This document shows, in pieces, positions 1 through 39,719 of a stretch of DNA of 64,000 bases. A program made the translations under genes and the position numbers. Numbering within the stretch: position 1 is the stretch's first letter; each line of letters starts with the position of its first letter. This stretch comes from Hypomesus transpacificus. Lineage: Eukaryota > Chordata > Actinopteri > Osmeriformes > Osmeridae. The notes beneath the pieces are model-generated. The model had not been told where the DNA came from. It made no database searches and saw only the letters and a list, made by a program, of their open reading frames with translations. The stretch covers positions 147,501-211,500 of the forward strand of contig NW_025813705.1 of assembly GCF_021917145.1 (NCBI RefSeq), read 5' to 3'.

Positions 1-1959
1 GTTGAACAGCACCTCAGTAAGGCCTTTGTATTGCTTTGTGAATTGTCACGTCCAGCTGTTTTATTGTGCAATGGCACTGCAAGACACTGAGGAAGGGAAG
101 GGGAGGGGAGGGATGCACCCGTGACCTTGGCTGTGTGTGTGTGTGTGTGTGTTAATGTGTGTGTGTGAGTGTGTCTGGCCATTGTAGAAATAGCTGCCAC
201 AGTCCCCACTTTCCCATTGAAGCCCTAGATGTGGTCTTGTTTGGATAAACATGATTAAGTGCTGTGGACAGAGCCAGGCAGGGTAACCCCCACAGGCACC
301 AGACTGATAAACTGGACAGGAAATGAGGGGGTTGGAAGAGAGAGAAGGAGAGGGGTTAGGGGGAGGGGAGAGCGGCTGAGGGGAGGGGAAAGGATTGAGG
401 GAGAGGGAGAGGAAGAGAGGCGCTGACAGACAGATGGATAGATGAGACATGGCACGACACAGAACCACCCGTCTGCACGTTCAGATGAGCAATCAGACAT
501 CTTCAGGAAAATCTGGAAATCGTACATTTACAGTACACATGGAGTATTCATACAGTACACATACGGGACCCATACAGGACACATACACAACCTCTCTCAC
601 TGCCTCTCTCCCTCCGGTTTCACACACACATACTGTTTATGAATTGAGTTTGTGTATTTGTTATTTATGAGCCTTTTTGAAGAAGTAGCTTGAAGTGAAA
701 ATCGTCAATGTTTTACAGAATCCAAACCTTCCCCCTTAGCACAACAAACAGCCATGACTGTCACAGCCGGGTGAAAACCAAACATGAATTGAATACGTTC
801 TGAAATGTAGCAATAACATGAGCAAATGGACTCATAACGCTCAACATAATTATGCAGTGTTGCCTTGGTAAGTAGGTAAGTGATATTTACTCACTGTGTG
901 TGAGTTTTTGAGAGACAATGACATTGAGAGAGTTCTCAGTCTGTCAAGTAAAGCACACAGTCTTGGAGGTCAATCCTTTCAGCCTTCTCTCCCATAAATC
1001 TATAACGTCCGGTAGTGTTGCTTTGCGGCTGCTGGCTGCCGTGGTAACTGAGACCAGGGGCACGTTTGTTTCGTCAACAGGCTGCGTCCCAGAGGGGACA
1101 GCTGCTAGGCCCCACACCGACAGGCAGAAGGGCTGTAAATTGCTTTGGGCATTCCTCAAGTGCAAACACTTTCACCGCGGAAACCAGGCCCTCAGCCCGC
1201 CAACCACACACACATGCCACATGCATGCTATCTCTTTATCTCCTTCACACACACAAACACACGATCAATTACAACCACAGACACGTGCGGATACACACCC
1301 AACCACAGACACACGCAGACAAACACTCGACCACAAACACACCTGTGGATATACACACTCGCGTACACTAACACATACACAGTCGCTCAATGCACAGCTT
1401 TGAGCATGTGGAGGTTATATATAGTTGGGCTGCATGTGTCTTATCATCCTCTTGACCTATCGTATGACTGCTTCCTCTGTCCACTGTCAGAGGGTTTCTG
1501 TCAGTGTGTCTAAGATTAGTCACATAGATCCTATCTGAAGCGAGCTGGACCTGCACACCTCTAATCCTAACCCTTACTCTGCTCCTGGTGTGAAGATTCA
1601 TATTTCATGCTACGATAAAAGAAAACAGCCCTTACATCAACTGTAACCTTGTGTTTCTCCATTCTGAATCTTCTTTTGTTTAAAAAAAACATTTTATCCT
1701 CACAGCAGAGTGGATCTTCTTATCAGTGTGGATGTTCGGATCCTTCAACCATATTTGGAGACTTTCTTTATGTTCTTTATGTTGTTCCCTTGTTCCCCAT
1801 ACCCTTACTCCCTGTGTCTCTGCAGTCCATTTCCTTCCTCCCTTGTGTGTATATCATCTCTAAACCAGCAAACATGTTTTTGATTCTTTCTCTCGTACTT
1901 TCTTTCCATCTCTCCTTTTTTTTGTCCGTCCTGTTCCTCCCTCCCTCTGTGTCCTCCAG
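1..1959 (+). other. ppfibp2: Intron of ppfibp2 (5' side of gene lies outside window)
   Basis: No exon with matching splice sites and liprin-like sequence was found here. The stretch holds (TG)n around 134-170, purine-rich sequence at 320-420, and CA-rich sequence at 1200-1385. Open frames in it are low-complexity products of these repeats. The first exon recognised begins after the pyrimidine-rich acceptor ending at 1959. The gene's N-terminal coding exons must lie left of the window. Confidence 0.6.
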
Positions 1960-20759
<18,800 letters not shown>

Positions 20760-20924
20760 GACCGCGGCTCACCCACTAACCTGCCGGCCAATCACAGAGA
20801 AGGAACCCGTCACAGCCTCACCCCCCCCAGCCCCTAACTCCTGGAGCCGTCATGACCAGCGGAAATGACCACTTTCCTGACCTCACCTCCCAATTCCTTT
20901 ACCTCCCAATGCTTTGCCCTCACC

Positions 20925-21040
20925 TCACTATGCCCTCACTTTACTGCCCTCACCTCACTATGCCCTCACTTCACTGCCCTCACCTCACTATGCCCTCACT
21001 TCACTGCCCTCACCTCATAGCCCTCACCTCACAATGCCCT
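20925..21040 (+). repeat. Tandem repeat 'ccctcacctcactatg'
   Basis: Imperfect 16- to 32-base repeats of 'tgccctcacctcacta' and 'tgccctcacttcac' in the ppfibp2 3' UTR. Confidence 0.88.
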
Positions 21041-21291
21041 CATCACAACATACCCTGTACCTTGTGTCTATGTAGCCAAAGGTGAGGTCAGCCCCTTTGA
21101 TAAAGAGGCTTTATTCACTGTGTGGATGAGCCAGGACACGCTGAGTAGTTTAAGGGGCCTAAAAACTCACGAGTCCCTTCATATGTTTTCCTTCTAAGGA
21201 CCCATCCTATGCAATTGTCCTTGTTGTTCATGCTGAATTTTTTGTACAAGAACTGTTTGTTTTAGATACTAGGTCATATCCCACCTGACCC

Positions 21292-21322
<31 letters not shown>

Positions 21323-22551
21323 ACACACACACAGCTCATGGCACAAGTCAAACAAAGGCCTTAATTCCGCCTGCGTTCAGACAAAAACAGGTTCAAAAAC
21401 AGGTTCTCTTTAAACGTCTCTGGAAACGTCACCACCATAGGCAGGTGAGGTCTGTCGCTTGACAACTCCCATTTCTATGGAGCACATCATCACCTCTGGT
21501 GCTGGGAGCCCATGCAAGCTTCTAGAGGATTCTTCCTCCCCAGTCCAACATTAGCAGTCCAGCATCAGTTCATCCAGAGCCCAGGGCTCCTGTGTCACTA
21601 ACCAGGGTTAGTGACCTCCTGGAGGATGGTGCACCTTCCCAGGTGAGCCTTCCAGCCCACATGTGTGTGTCTCCTCAGGGGGGCAGAGAGGAAGGCAGGC
21701 CTGGACCTCACACAGCAGATAGTACCAGAGGAAGAGTCATACTGGTGAGTCTTCCCACCATGTCACGGTCTTCATGGTGACTGTTTTGTCTTTTGTCCAA
21801 AACAGAGGGATGTTTCTGTATAGTGATGTGAAAATGTCCAAATGTACAAGGTCCTGTATTTGAATGGTTTGACCTGCTGTTACCAGTGTTTTCGATGTGA
21901 TATGATAATTGTGAGGCGATGGGAAGGGTACTTGTAAATAGAGAAGTGGGAGTGTTCTCAGTGACAGGTGATGGAGAAAGTGTTTTGTCCATCTCTTCAT
22001 TAACGGAGTGACTGCGTTCATTCGAGTTGTGGATCAAGTATCCATCTGCAGATTGGGAGGGAAACCTAGAGAGACACTACGATGCTGTATGAAAGAAAAC
22101 ACATTAATATAATTGTTAGCCTGTTGCTAAAATGTTGTGTACCACAGATACTGCAAGGTTCTGTGTTGCTGTGTTTCAGTGTATAAGGGAGACGACTCTA
22201 TAGAACTGGGGGATTCTGGATCAACAACAAACTGCACAGGAACACTCATCGGTTGCCTGCTGCTCACAGGCGGGGTCTTCTGTCTGGACTACTGACCTGT
22301 AGCGTCTATCAGCAGCTTATCACGTTGTTATAATGTTCGTCATGAGCTACTGCCTGTCGTTTCCTTGACATCCGCCAGTTATTTCAGCTATGTAACTTAA
22401 AGATAACATCTGAAGCTTTTCGGTGCTAGCTTGGATATTATGGTGTGTTGCTTGTGATGAAACTAACATGTTACACACACACATCCCACACACACACATC
22501 CGTTTAGTATATGGTACATCTTTCCACAAATTTGTACATTTTCTAAGAAGG

Positions 22552-22557
22552 AATAAA
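22552..22557 (+). terminator. ppfibp2: Poly(A) signal AATAAA, long ppfibp2 form
   Basis: AATAAAGG followed by a GTGTTGTTGTTCTG downstream element, the usual arrangement of signal and GU-rich sequence. It is 33 bases from the opposing signal of cyb5r2. Confidence 0.65.
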
Positions 22558-22589
22558 GGCGTGTTGTTGTTCTGTAATTCCCAAAAACT

Positions 22590-22595
22590 TTTATT
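22590..22595 (-). terminator. cyb5r2: Poly(A) signal AATAAA, cyb5r2
   Basis: Reads AATAAAAG on the - strand, 628 bases after the cyb5r2 stop codon. Cleavage 10-30 bases further would fall inside the end of the ppfibp2 transcript. Confidence 0.6.
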
Positions 22596-23222
22596 TAAAC
22601 TGGATTGTATTTCTAAACCAAATGATTGTTCATTAGATTAGTGTGGACTATTTTCTTAGAAGAAAGTGTGCGATACAGACCCAGTACTCGAACTGAGTGG
22701 TGGAACTAGGTGGTGAAAGCATTGAAAGTAAAAATGTGTGGAGTTATGTCTGTCTCTGCTGGAGGATTAAATGTGTGGAGGATTATGCATGGTGGTACAG
22801 TAGCTAAGTACAGTGGATAATATTGTAGCTAAGAAGCGCCATGTAAATGAGAGGATCGGTGTTTGACTTGGCTGGCTTCGCGAAGCACATAGTGGCGAAT
22901 TATATTCGGAGTAAAGCTATGGCTATCTAGGCTACACAAAGCCAAGCCCCCAACTGAAATGCTGAAAGGAGAACATTGATAGTGATGAAAATGTGCATGG
23001 GTACTGTTTCACAACATTCAAAAATCTGTTCTCATAATTCAGAATAACATTTAATTCCTCTCACTCAAATGCTACACAAAACAGGTATATACATTAACAA
23101 AACTTGAGATTTGTTATGGAAATGTACAGTAAAAGGGTGCCTGTGTTGGGACCCAATGTTGCCAGGTTGAGATCCTGTGTGTGAAAGGGACATAGTGTGT
23201 TCATAGGAGCATCTCTGATAAG

Positions 23223-26199
23223 TCAATATGCAAATATATTCTCCGTTTTATATCCCAGGGTTGCCAGGTTTGGCAAGCAGGCATACTGGATCATGGGAGG
23301 TGGGCCACACATGACAATAAGCACGTCGTCAGCTGCAGGTGGAAGGTGCTCTCTGATCATGTCACAGTTGACAAACCCAGAACTGTAGTTCCATCCTGTG
23401 GATTAGGAATCCCAGTTCAACATTCTAGATGTCATACAAGCAGGACCCACTCCAAATCAAGTAGTAACTGAATATATCATTTTGTAACAGGGACAAACCA
23501 GGCCTACTTTCATTTGCATAATATAAAAGGTGAGTTCTAGCTGCCGGCTTAAGCAAAGCTAAATGCAAATAGAAAGCACAATCTTACTATAATTATGGAA
23601 TAACCAGGGGAAAATTGTTTCAATTAGTTACATGTACTGTACAATATTGAGTATATAAACAAGTGCCCAGGGTCTGGCATGGCCTCACCATGTAGAGGCT
23701 TGTTAAAAGTTTGGTTTGGTCTGGTCAGGTCTAGTCTCATCTTGCGGAGGCTTGTCCAGGGACTAGTCTAGTGTCACCTTTTGGGAGACATGCGCAGTCC
23801 GGGCTGGTCTAGTCTAGTCAGTCTCACCTTGCGGGGGCTTGTCCAGGGTGTACCACAGGCTGAGTGTGCCCGGGTGGCTGCTCAACACGTCCTCCAACTC
23901 CTCCCTCAGCAGGATGTCCTTCTCTGTCTGAGGAGCACAGGGAGATCAGCCTGTTAGCATCTACAACCAGCCTGAAACGCACAGCGGCTTCTACAACAAC
24001 CACCTCAGCCTGCAGAGGACAGACCAGCACACCGCTCTACCCCCACAGAGGGCCCGATGAGGTCCTAAGCTAAGGTGTAGAGTGATTTGATTAAAGTAAA
24101 CGACACGTGATTCATAGAAATCTTCGGACTGCACTGGTGGTCAAATGTACTTGTTTTAACGTCTTAACGGAAGAGGAGGGGGGGGGGGGGGGGTAGGACT
24201 GACCTGGTTGGCAAAGATGAGGGAGCAGCATGTCATGTCGTCTGGGTCGGATGCGATGCTGCGTATCAGCTGGAGCATGGGGGTGATCCCTGCAAGCACA
24301 GACACCCCCCGTTAAGCCTGTTTACGACTGAACGCTCCAGGCCTACACACGCAGCTGAGGAATTATGCAAATGCGTTCTGGAAGCCCTAATCGCGTTTTC
24401 CCCAGCGACCCTGCGGAGAGCGCCATTAGACCCCTCGCAAAGAAGTTAATAGGCGTTGTAAAGACATGATGCGGGGGAAACGCGAAACCAGTCACATGAC
24501 GGACACGCTGTATTGAGAAAAGTGTTCTTACCGGTTCCTCCAGCGATCATTGCCACATGTTTAAACTTGCCGGTCCTTGCTTCAGATTTCTTGTCAGGTC
24601 GGATCGCAAAAGAGCCTTGATGAAAGAAAGATAACTGTTCCTGTCGTTCTGAAGCAGAGACTTGTAGTGAAGCATCACTGTGCGCTACATCACACTGCCA
24701 CCTCATGGTAAAATATGCCAGTGATACCTGCTACATTGGCAGAGGAGTGTATGATCAGTGTTAAACACAGTACACAAACACACCATTCCCTCTATAGACC
24801 AGCAGTCCGCTAGGCCCTCTGAAGTCCATCTTGTCTCCGAGTTTCATGGCGTCCAGATGCTGGGACATCTTCCCTCCCTCGGGGAAGCTGGGGTGGGTGT
24901 TCCTGTGGTACACCTGTGACCAAGACCTGGGTCACTGGGGTGCCTTAGATTTGCTTAAACTCACCCGTAACACGCCACAATGTCGGAGAGCCACATGGTA
25001 ATTGACGTGCTGCACAGCGAAGTGCTACAGTACCTTGACAACCAGGTCCACAAAGCCCTGGTCTTCATCGCTGGAGACAGGCGTGTACGCCCGGACCACC
25101 AGAGCCCCGTTCACCTTAGCAGACAGATACACATGCTGTCCTGCACACGCGCACACACACACAAAGGGAAGAAGAGGGAGTTGATTCATTACACTAAACT
25201 CACTGCGTGCCAGTTCTTGTAGAACAGCCTCGAGACATCAGAAGAAAAGCATGTCAAAGGATTTGCGTCTGAGTGTGTGTACTGTATTTGTGTGTATGTG
25301 TGTGTGAACCATACGTGTGTTTGTGTGTATGAGTGCATGTACTGTATGTGTGTGTGAGTGTATGAATGCGTGTTCTGTATGCGTGTGCGTGGCAATGAGT
25401 GTGTATACTGCATGCGTGTGTACTGTGTGTGTGTGTTGACAGTACCTACGGGTAGTCCCAGGACGTGCGAGGGAGTAGGGAGACCAAAACGAAACCTCTT
25501 GGTGTCGTGGCTGATGTCCTGTCGACAAATTAGCAGCGGTTGCAACGGTGGCCTTTACACTGACTAAAGTCAGGCAGAGCTTCTCGTTGTCGTGGGAGAC
25601 ACTGACCTGCTTGTCCACGAAGAAGAATGGCTGCATACATTCAGTGCTACTGCGTGGCTACTATGTGACCTACCTCTTTCTCTACGAGCGGTAAGGAGTA
25701 TTTAACAGTGGGATCCTGGAGGGTTTGGGGCAGTTGCTCCTTCGTTGGTCTCCCAGTGAACAGGAAGTAGAGACCAGTGAGGACTACTACCGACACCCCC
25801 ACCACCACAGGGACAGTCTGTAACACAACACCACCAACACCAACATGACAACACTGTCGGGGAAACCTGTGACCGCGCCAGTGGTCTCCAACCCTGCTCC
25901 CCGAGAGCTACCTACCTGGGGGTTTTCACTCCAACACTAATCTGGCACACCTGATTCTAGTAATGAGCTGGTTGATCAGGTAGCTAGTGTAGAATCAGGT
26001 CAAACAAGTGTGGTTGGAGCAAAAAAATAACAGGCTGGTAGCTCTCCAGGAACAGGGTTGAAGACCCTTAGCATGGTTCATCTTTCTAGATGAATAGAGA
26101 GGATAAGCATGGAAGGGAGAAGGTTAGAAGGTGCCAAGCAACGAAATGTTGAAAGCCAAATGCAGAGTAGCTGCTCGTTCCTACCAGATCCTGCTCCAT
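23223..26199 (-). CDS. cyb5r2: NADH-cytochrome b5 reductase 2, complete, 303 aa, 9 exons
   Basis: Flavoenzyme passing electrons from NADH through FAD to cytochrome b5 at membranes. Exons in gene order: 26185-26199, 25674-25817, 25446-25518, 25034-25140, 24784-24913, 24532-24615, 24204-24289, 23828-23927, 23223-23395; all phases agree. The start MEQDL sits in a 15-nt first exon and leads straight into a membrane segment ([17 protein letters not shown], about 9-25). The FAD motif is RAYTPVSS (94-101), with GGKMSQ (126-131). The NADH-binding motifs are GGTGITPM (182-189) and CGPPPM (276-281). The end is ...NIFAY. Length is that of the family. Paralogue choice (cyb5r2, not cyb5r3) rests mainly on its place between ppfibp2 and ovch2; some segments look equally like CYB5R3. 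It is convergent with ppfibp2. Confidence 0.93.
25565..25606 (-). other. cyb5r2: Orphan exon-like 42-nt segment in cyb5r2 intron
   Basis: Between exons 25674-25817 and 25446-25518. Preceded by CAG and followed by GTCAGT, phase 0 at both ends, encoding [14 protein letters not shown]. It resembles the start of the next exon ([13 protein letters not shown]), so it may be a partial exon duplication, used or decaying. Confidence 0.4.
25888..26072. mobile_element. Palindromic MITE, ~185 bp
   Basis: Starts CTCCAACCCTGCTCCCCGAG and ends CTCTCCAGGAACAGGGTTGA, roughly inverse. The interior CACCTGATTCTAGTAATGAG and GGTTGATCAGGTAGC is typical of a very common fish non-autonomous DNA element. It lies in the first cyb5r2 intron. 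Related sequence is at 29867-30372 and 30468-30560. Confidence 0.75.
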
Positions 26200-27697
26200 A
26201 GCGTCTGTCCGTGAACGAGTGTGTGAAGTTGCGAGTCGGTGAGAGTGTCTGAGACGGCTGATCAGAGTCCAGCCCTGCAGAGGAGCCACAACTGCTGAGT
26301 GACCTTTGAACTACATGCCTCAAAGGGGGAGGGGCAGCCAGTGGAATGAAGGACAGCCCAATAGGAGTGGAGAAGTCACCATGACACAGCACAGTTAAGA
26401 GAACTCCACATTCAGTGGTGGGTGGACCACAATCACACCACTGTCACCCATGGTGTGTGCGTGTGCGTGTGTGTGGAGAAAGGTTGCTTTCAACAATGAG
26501 CAACATTTAAGAAATATCAAAAAATAATTGATCAACCTTAGCAATACAACACATTGCCAACAATGTACACCATGTCACTTTAACTGGGCTTGATTTCTGC
26601 AATAAAACTGCAGATCAAGATCAACTTTACTCTTGCACAGGTTAATTAATACAAGACACAGGTTAACAAAGAACACAAGTTAACACATAATGTAGGATAA
26701 AACATAGCACAGGCTAACCGAGCACAGGTTAATACAACACACATTGCTGCTAACACAAAGCACATGCTGCCACTGAGCTAATACATGCTAATACAACACC
26801 TATGCTAATAAAGAAAGGTATTTCTAAAAAGGTATTTCTAAAAAAAGAATCTAAAATCCAATTGTTTTTGTCAAGTCCTTTGTACAGGCAATATTGCATA
26901 GGGCTTCACACACGCAGACCTAAATCTAAACCAACCTAAACCCTCAAAGAAGACAAGGAAAAACTCCCAGGAAAACTGAAAAGATTTAAGAAACCTTAGG
27001 AGGAGCGATTCAGTTAGGGATCCCCTCCTCCAGAGACAGCAGTTGACACAGAAAGGTGAGACCACAGGCTGAATGAATACAATCATACAGTAAGATTAGA
27101 GATATGAAATTAAAATTAAAAGAAAAAGATTTAAAGAAAAATATTAAAAATATGAAAATGTGCAAATGGATGGTGGTATTCAGGATTCTGAATTGCAGTG
27201 ATAAAGCATTTGCTGTGCACTGCATTGGTGTTTGTCAGTTTAGTCTGTCATCCGCCAGAGGGCTGGAGTCTCCAGAGCAGTCATCGTCCTGAGGTGAGTT
27301 GCTCCTGTTGAGAGTCACTGCTAGTCTGGTCGTCTGGGACTGCTAGGCCGAGAGCCCCTGGAACGCACACAATAACAACACCTAAAGCAGAGACCTAAGT
27401 TTAGGCTTAGAAACTGAGAAACAGTGAGGACTGACTCAAGATATTCAAGACAGGTACCAAGTACAAAACTCCCTTGGAAAAATTGGAAACGATCTGAATA
27501 CGTTTTAAAAAGAAAATACTCAAATAATTTTTGTTTTTATCATTTAGAAGAAACTTTGATTCAAAGTGACACAAAAGTCGAGCAGAAAATCAAGAAACCA
27601 TAAGCATATAGTTCTGTAACAGTACATTTTCATAGTCAATGTCATACAATCCATACACTAACAGGTCCAACGCAACAATTCTGGCTCAGAACAGACT
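26200..27697. other. Spacer between cyb5r2 5' end and ovch2 3' end
   Basis: Contains the cyb5r2 upstream region next to 26200, a degenerate repeat of 'acacaggttaac' and 'gctaatacaacac' units (26635-26800), and AT-rich sequence to 27690 that should include the ovch2 3' UTR. No clear - strand AATAAA was found for ovch2. No gene seen. Confidence 0.6.
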
Positions 27698-37051
<9,354 letters not shown>

Positions 37052-37097
37052 CCTGACTCCTTACCGACTGGGGCCTCACTGGGGGGAAAACAGACTG

Positions 37098-37102
37098 TTT
37101 AT

Positions 37103-37103
<1 letters not shown>
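37098..37103 (-). promoter_or_regulatory. ovch2: TATA element of ovch2
   Basis: TATAAA on the - strand, 47 bases before the ovch2 ATG (37051-37049), which implies a leader of only about 20 bases. It is directly preceded (in gene sense) by a 40-bp CA/TG repeat. Spacing is plausible; no transcript evidence was available. Confidence 0.55.

Positions 37104-37143
<40 letters not shown>
37104..37143 (+). repeat. (GT)n microsatellite abutting the ovch2 TATA element
   Basis: About 20 GT units. Long alternating purine-pyrimidine sequence can adopt Z-DNA, and its length could influence the promoter; that effect is inference. Confidence 0.97.
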
Positions 37144-37146
<3 letters not shown>

Positions 37147-39348
37147 ATGACATGTGTGTGCAGGTTTCTGTGTGTGTGTGTGTGTCCAATTAGTCAAAGG
37201 GTGACATCCCCAACATAGCAGAGGCACCAAGCTCTCCTGCTGACCAACAAAACCAACTAATAAAACAGCCCTGAGACAGACCTAGACGGCTATAAACCCT
37301 GGACAAAGCAAAGCATGCTGGGAGAAGCAGACTGTGAAACTGACCACAGGCACGTCATGCCAGGGGTTGGATCAAAGGAACGGAAACGGAGATGGAGGGA
37401 TAGAGACAGAAAAAGTTAAAAGATATTCGAGTGCGGTTTGAAGAGGTAGATTCTTCTCCACTTTTTGTTGGAGCTAACCAGAGATTGATAAATAGAGATC
37501 GATGATCGACAGCGCATTGTTTAGAAATTAAATGGTTAAGCCCACAACGCTGAACCAATTGTAGCGACCGACGTTACCAATTGGAAAGACACAGATAGGC
37601 TACAACTGAAATACAGCGTCAAGTCCTCCATTTAAGATGAGAGGCCATATTCTACTGTAGCTATAGCTATAGACCAGTGACAACACGACCTTTGATAAAT
37701 TTACGAGATGTGACACAAGACATTTTATTTTGCTGTAATTTTTTTGTTTCCTTTCTGTAGGGATTTCTGAATGGATTTGTTTGCCGTCGTTTTGGAGTGT
37801 TGGTCAGCAAATGCCAAATAAAGAGAATGAACTAACAGCCCTTACAGTGCAGTGTTAATACCATGATGAAGTTAGAAACCACATACATCGTTCATACCAC
37901 TCGAAGTAGGCTACAGTATATTGCTTCAACCGTCTTTGCAAGATCTTAACCATAGAACATTGACAGTAGAACAAAATGACAATATTGTTGTGGTTGCACT
38001 TCACAGGCATATTTAATAATTGTAGTTTTTAGTTCACTGTCCAATCCTTAAAATTGATTTAATCTTAAAATGCATTGATGTTATTACGCACGTAGCCAGG
38101 TTAAAATACAGACCATTACTTGGCTCATAAAACGTATTTAGAACCACACTTCTGTCTTTAATAGCATATCTGCTATTGCCTATTTACTACTTGTGCACTA
38201 TAGTGGCTAGCCTATTTGTAAGTCTGCTGACAAGTGGCTCTTAGACAAGTAATAGAAATGTCTAATTTTGACACCTGTAGACACGTGCAGCAAAATATAA
38301 TAGAGTGGATTTTTGACTTACCAGAGGCTGTGAAAATCTAACAAGTAGGCTATTTACAGTAGTGTTGGATGATAATGAAGATATTTATATTGCAAGTTTA
38401 CATTATTTTCCGGATGCCAACAAAGCTCCTTTTTGTCTCGACCCAGAGCTGAAGTAGCCAGTTAGAAGCCGATACAAGCTAGTCAAAGGTCAGGCAACCT
38501 TGAGGATGGTGACGGTTTGTTCAGAAGCCAATAAGAACAGCTCTCAGATAAAGAACAACAGTTTTATTTAGTGGACTGTGTGTACCAACATATATGCAGT
38601 TTGTTGTTTTTGTTCCTGACCAACTGCATCAATGTAACAGGCCCACACTGTGCAGAGGGAATATATCTGGTTGCAGATTGATTGATAGAACACTGTCGAT
38701 TTCAATCCGTGGATCAAAGTGTTTTAAATTTATTTTTATCTACAAGCCAGGATTTAATGGGCATGAGTAGTACATTCCAGAGGAAGCTGCTCTTTGTGTT
38801 TCTGTGTGTGTGTATGACACACACACACACTCACTAGAGAGTATGTACGTAGGTGTATTTGTGACAGAAACAATGATATGGCGTGTGTGGGCGAGAGTAA
38901 ATATGCATTTACTGTGAGACAGTGACAGTCAGGGAGAGAAAGACAGAGACAAGAGACAGAGAGAAGGAGACAGAAAGATGTGCATGTGCATAGGTGTGCA
39001 GTGTTGTCTTGCCATCAGACTGCTGTCGGCAGCCTTCTCACCTAAACCTTAAACCTCCTGCTTCCTGTTTATGTTGCTGACTCCCTCTGGGCACACTCAG
39101 TGGCGCCGAGTGCACTGTTGCCAGGCTGCTGTTGCCAGGTGCTTTAACACAGGGTGGATTGGTACATCCAGAGGCCAATTTGTATCTTGTAATTCAAAGA
39201 CAGGAACAAATAAACAGGATTTTGTCATGAGTTGTGTATGAACAGAACTTTGAAACCAGTTGATTTCCAGTTTATTTGCAGGTGAGTATGTGTGTTGTGT
39301 TACCATGTCCACACAATACACGCCAACAGTAACCAAGTGGCTCAGAGT

Positions 39349-39380
<32 letters not shown>

Positions 39381-39719
39381 GGTGGTGTGGAACATTCTTC
39401 CTTCAACCCTGGGACAAGGTTGTCATCTTGGACTGACGGTAAGATCAGAGCTCCACCTCACCTGATCCCTCCCTCTGTGCACCTGTTAGAACCTCAAGGG
39501 CCAGGTTGCGTAGCTTCAGGGTAAACAAAGGCCATGTCTCGGACATCAGATATGGGTCCCAAAGGACATGACCGTGGATGAAAACAAGTCATGCCTGTCT
39601 ATCCTTCATTTAGTTTAGTTTTTCTACTGGAGTTATAAAAAATTAAAAAGTCAAATAATTTATAAAAAGGATGAAAATGGCAGGATGAATCTCACATACA
39701 ATGAAGATTTTAAATTTAG
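37144..39719. other. Spacer between ovch2 promoter and far1 3' end
   Basis: Mostly unique AT-rich sequence. A (CAT)n microsatellite is at 39349-39380 and short CA/TG runs are near 38805-38830. An 80-codon frame on the - strand at 39097-39336 has no splice or family support. No gene recognised. Confidence 0.65.

Larger units (their letters stand above)
20760..22590 (+). other. ppfibp2: Long 3' UTR of ppfibp2 with exon-like stretches
   Basis: Runs from the long-form stop to the AATAAA at 22552. It holds a short tandem repeat of 'tgccctcacctcacta' type (about 20925-21040), a (C)n(AC)n tract (21291-21333), and three exon-like pieces described under findings (about 21590-21642, 21679-21744 and 22180-22295). 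The last could encode a hydrophobic segment CTGTLIGCLLLTGGVFCLDY before a stop. I do not recognise a gene here. Confidence 0.5.

Noticed and set aside
918..1403. 161-codon frame rich in His and Thr
   Set aside because: Tail is a translated CA repeat; no liprin similarity or splice support, inside an intron.
23223..26199. Assignment of this gene as cyb5r3
   Set aside because: Some peptides fit CYB5R3 equally well, but the start MEQDL and the location between ppfibp2 and ovch2 favour cyb5r2; not fully excluded.
39097..39336. 79-codon - strand frame upstream of ovch2
   Set aside because: No splice context, no domain recognised, and the flanks are repeat-like spacer.
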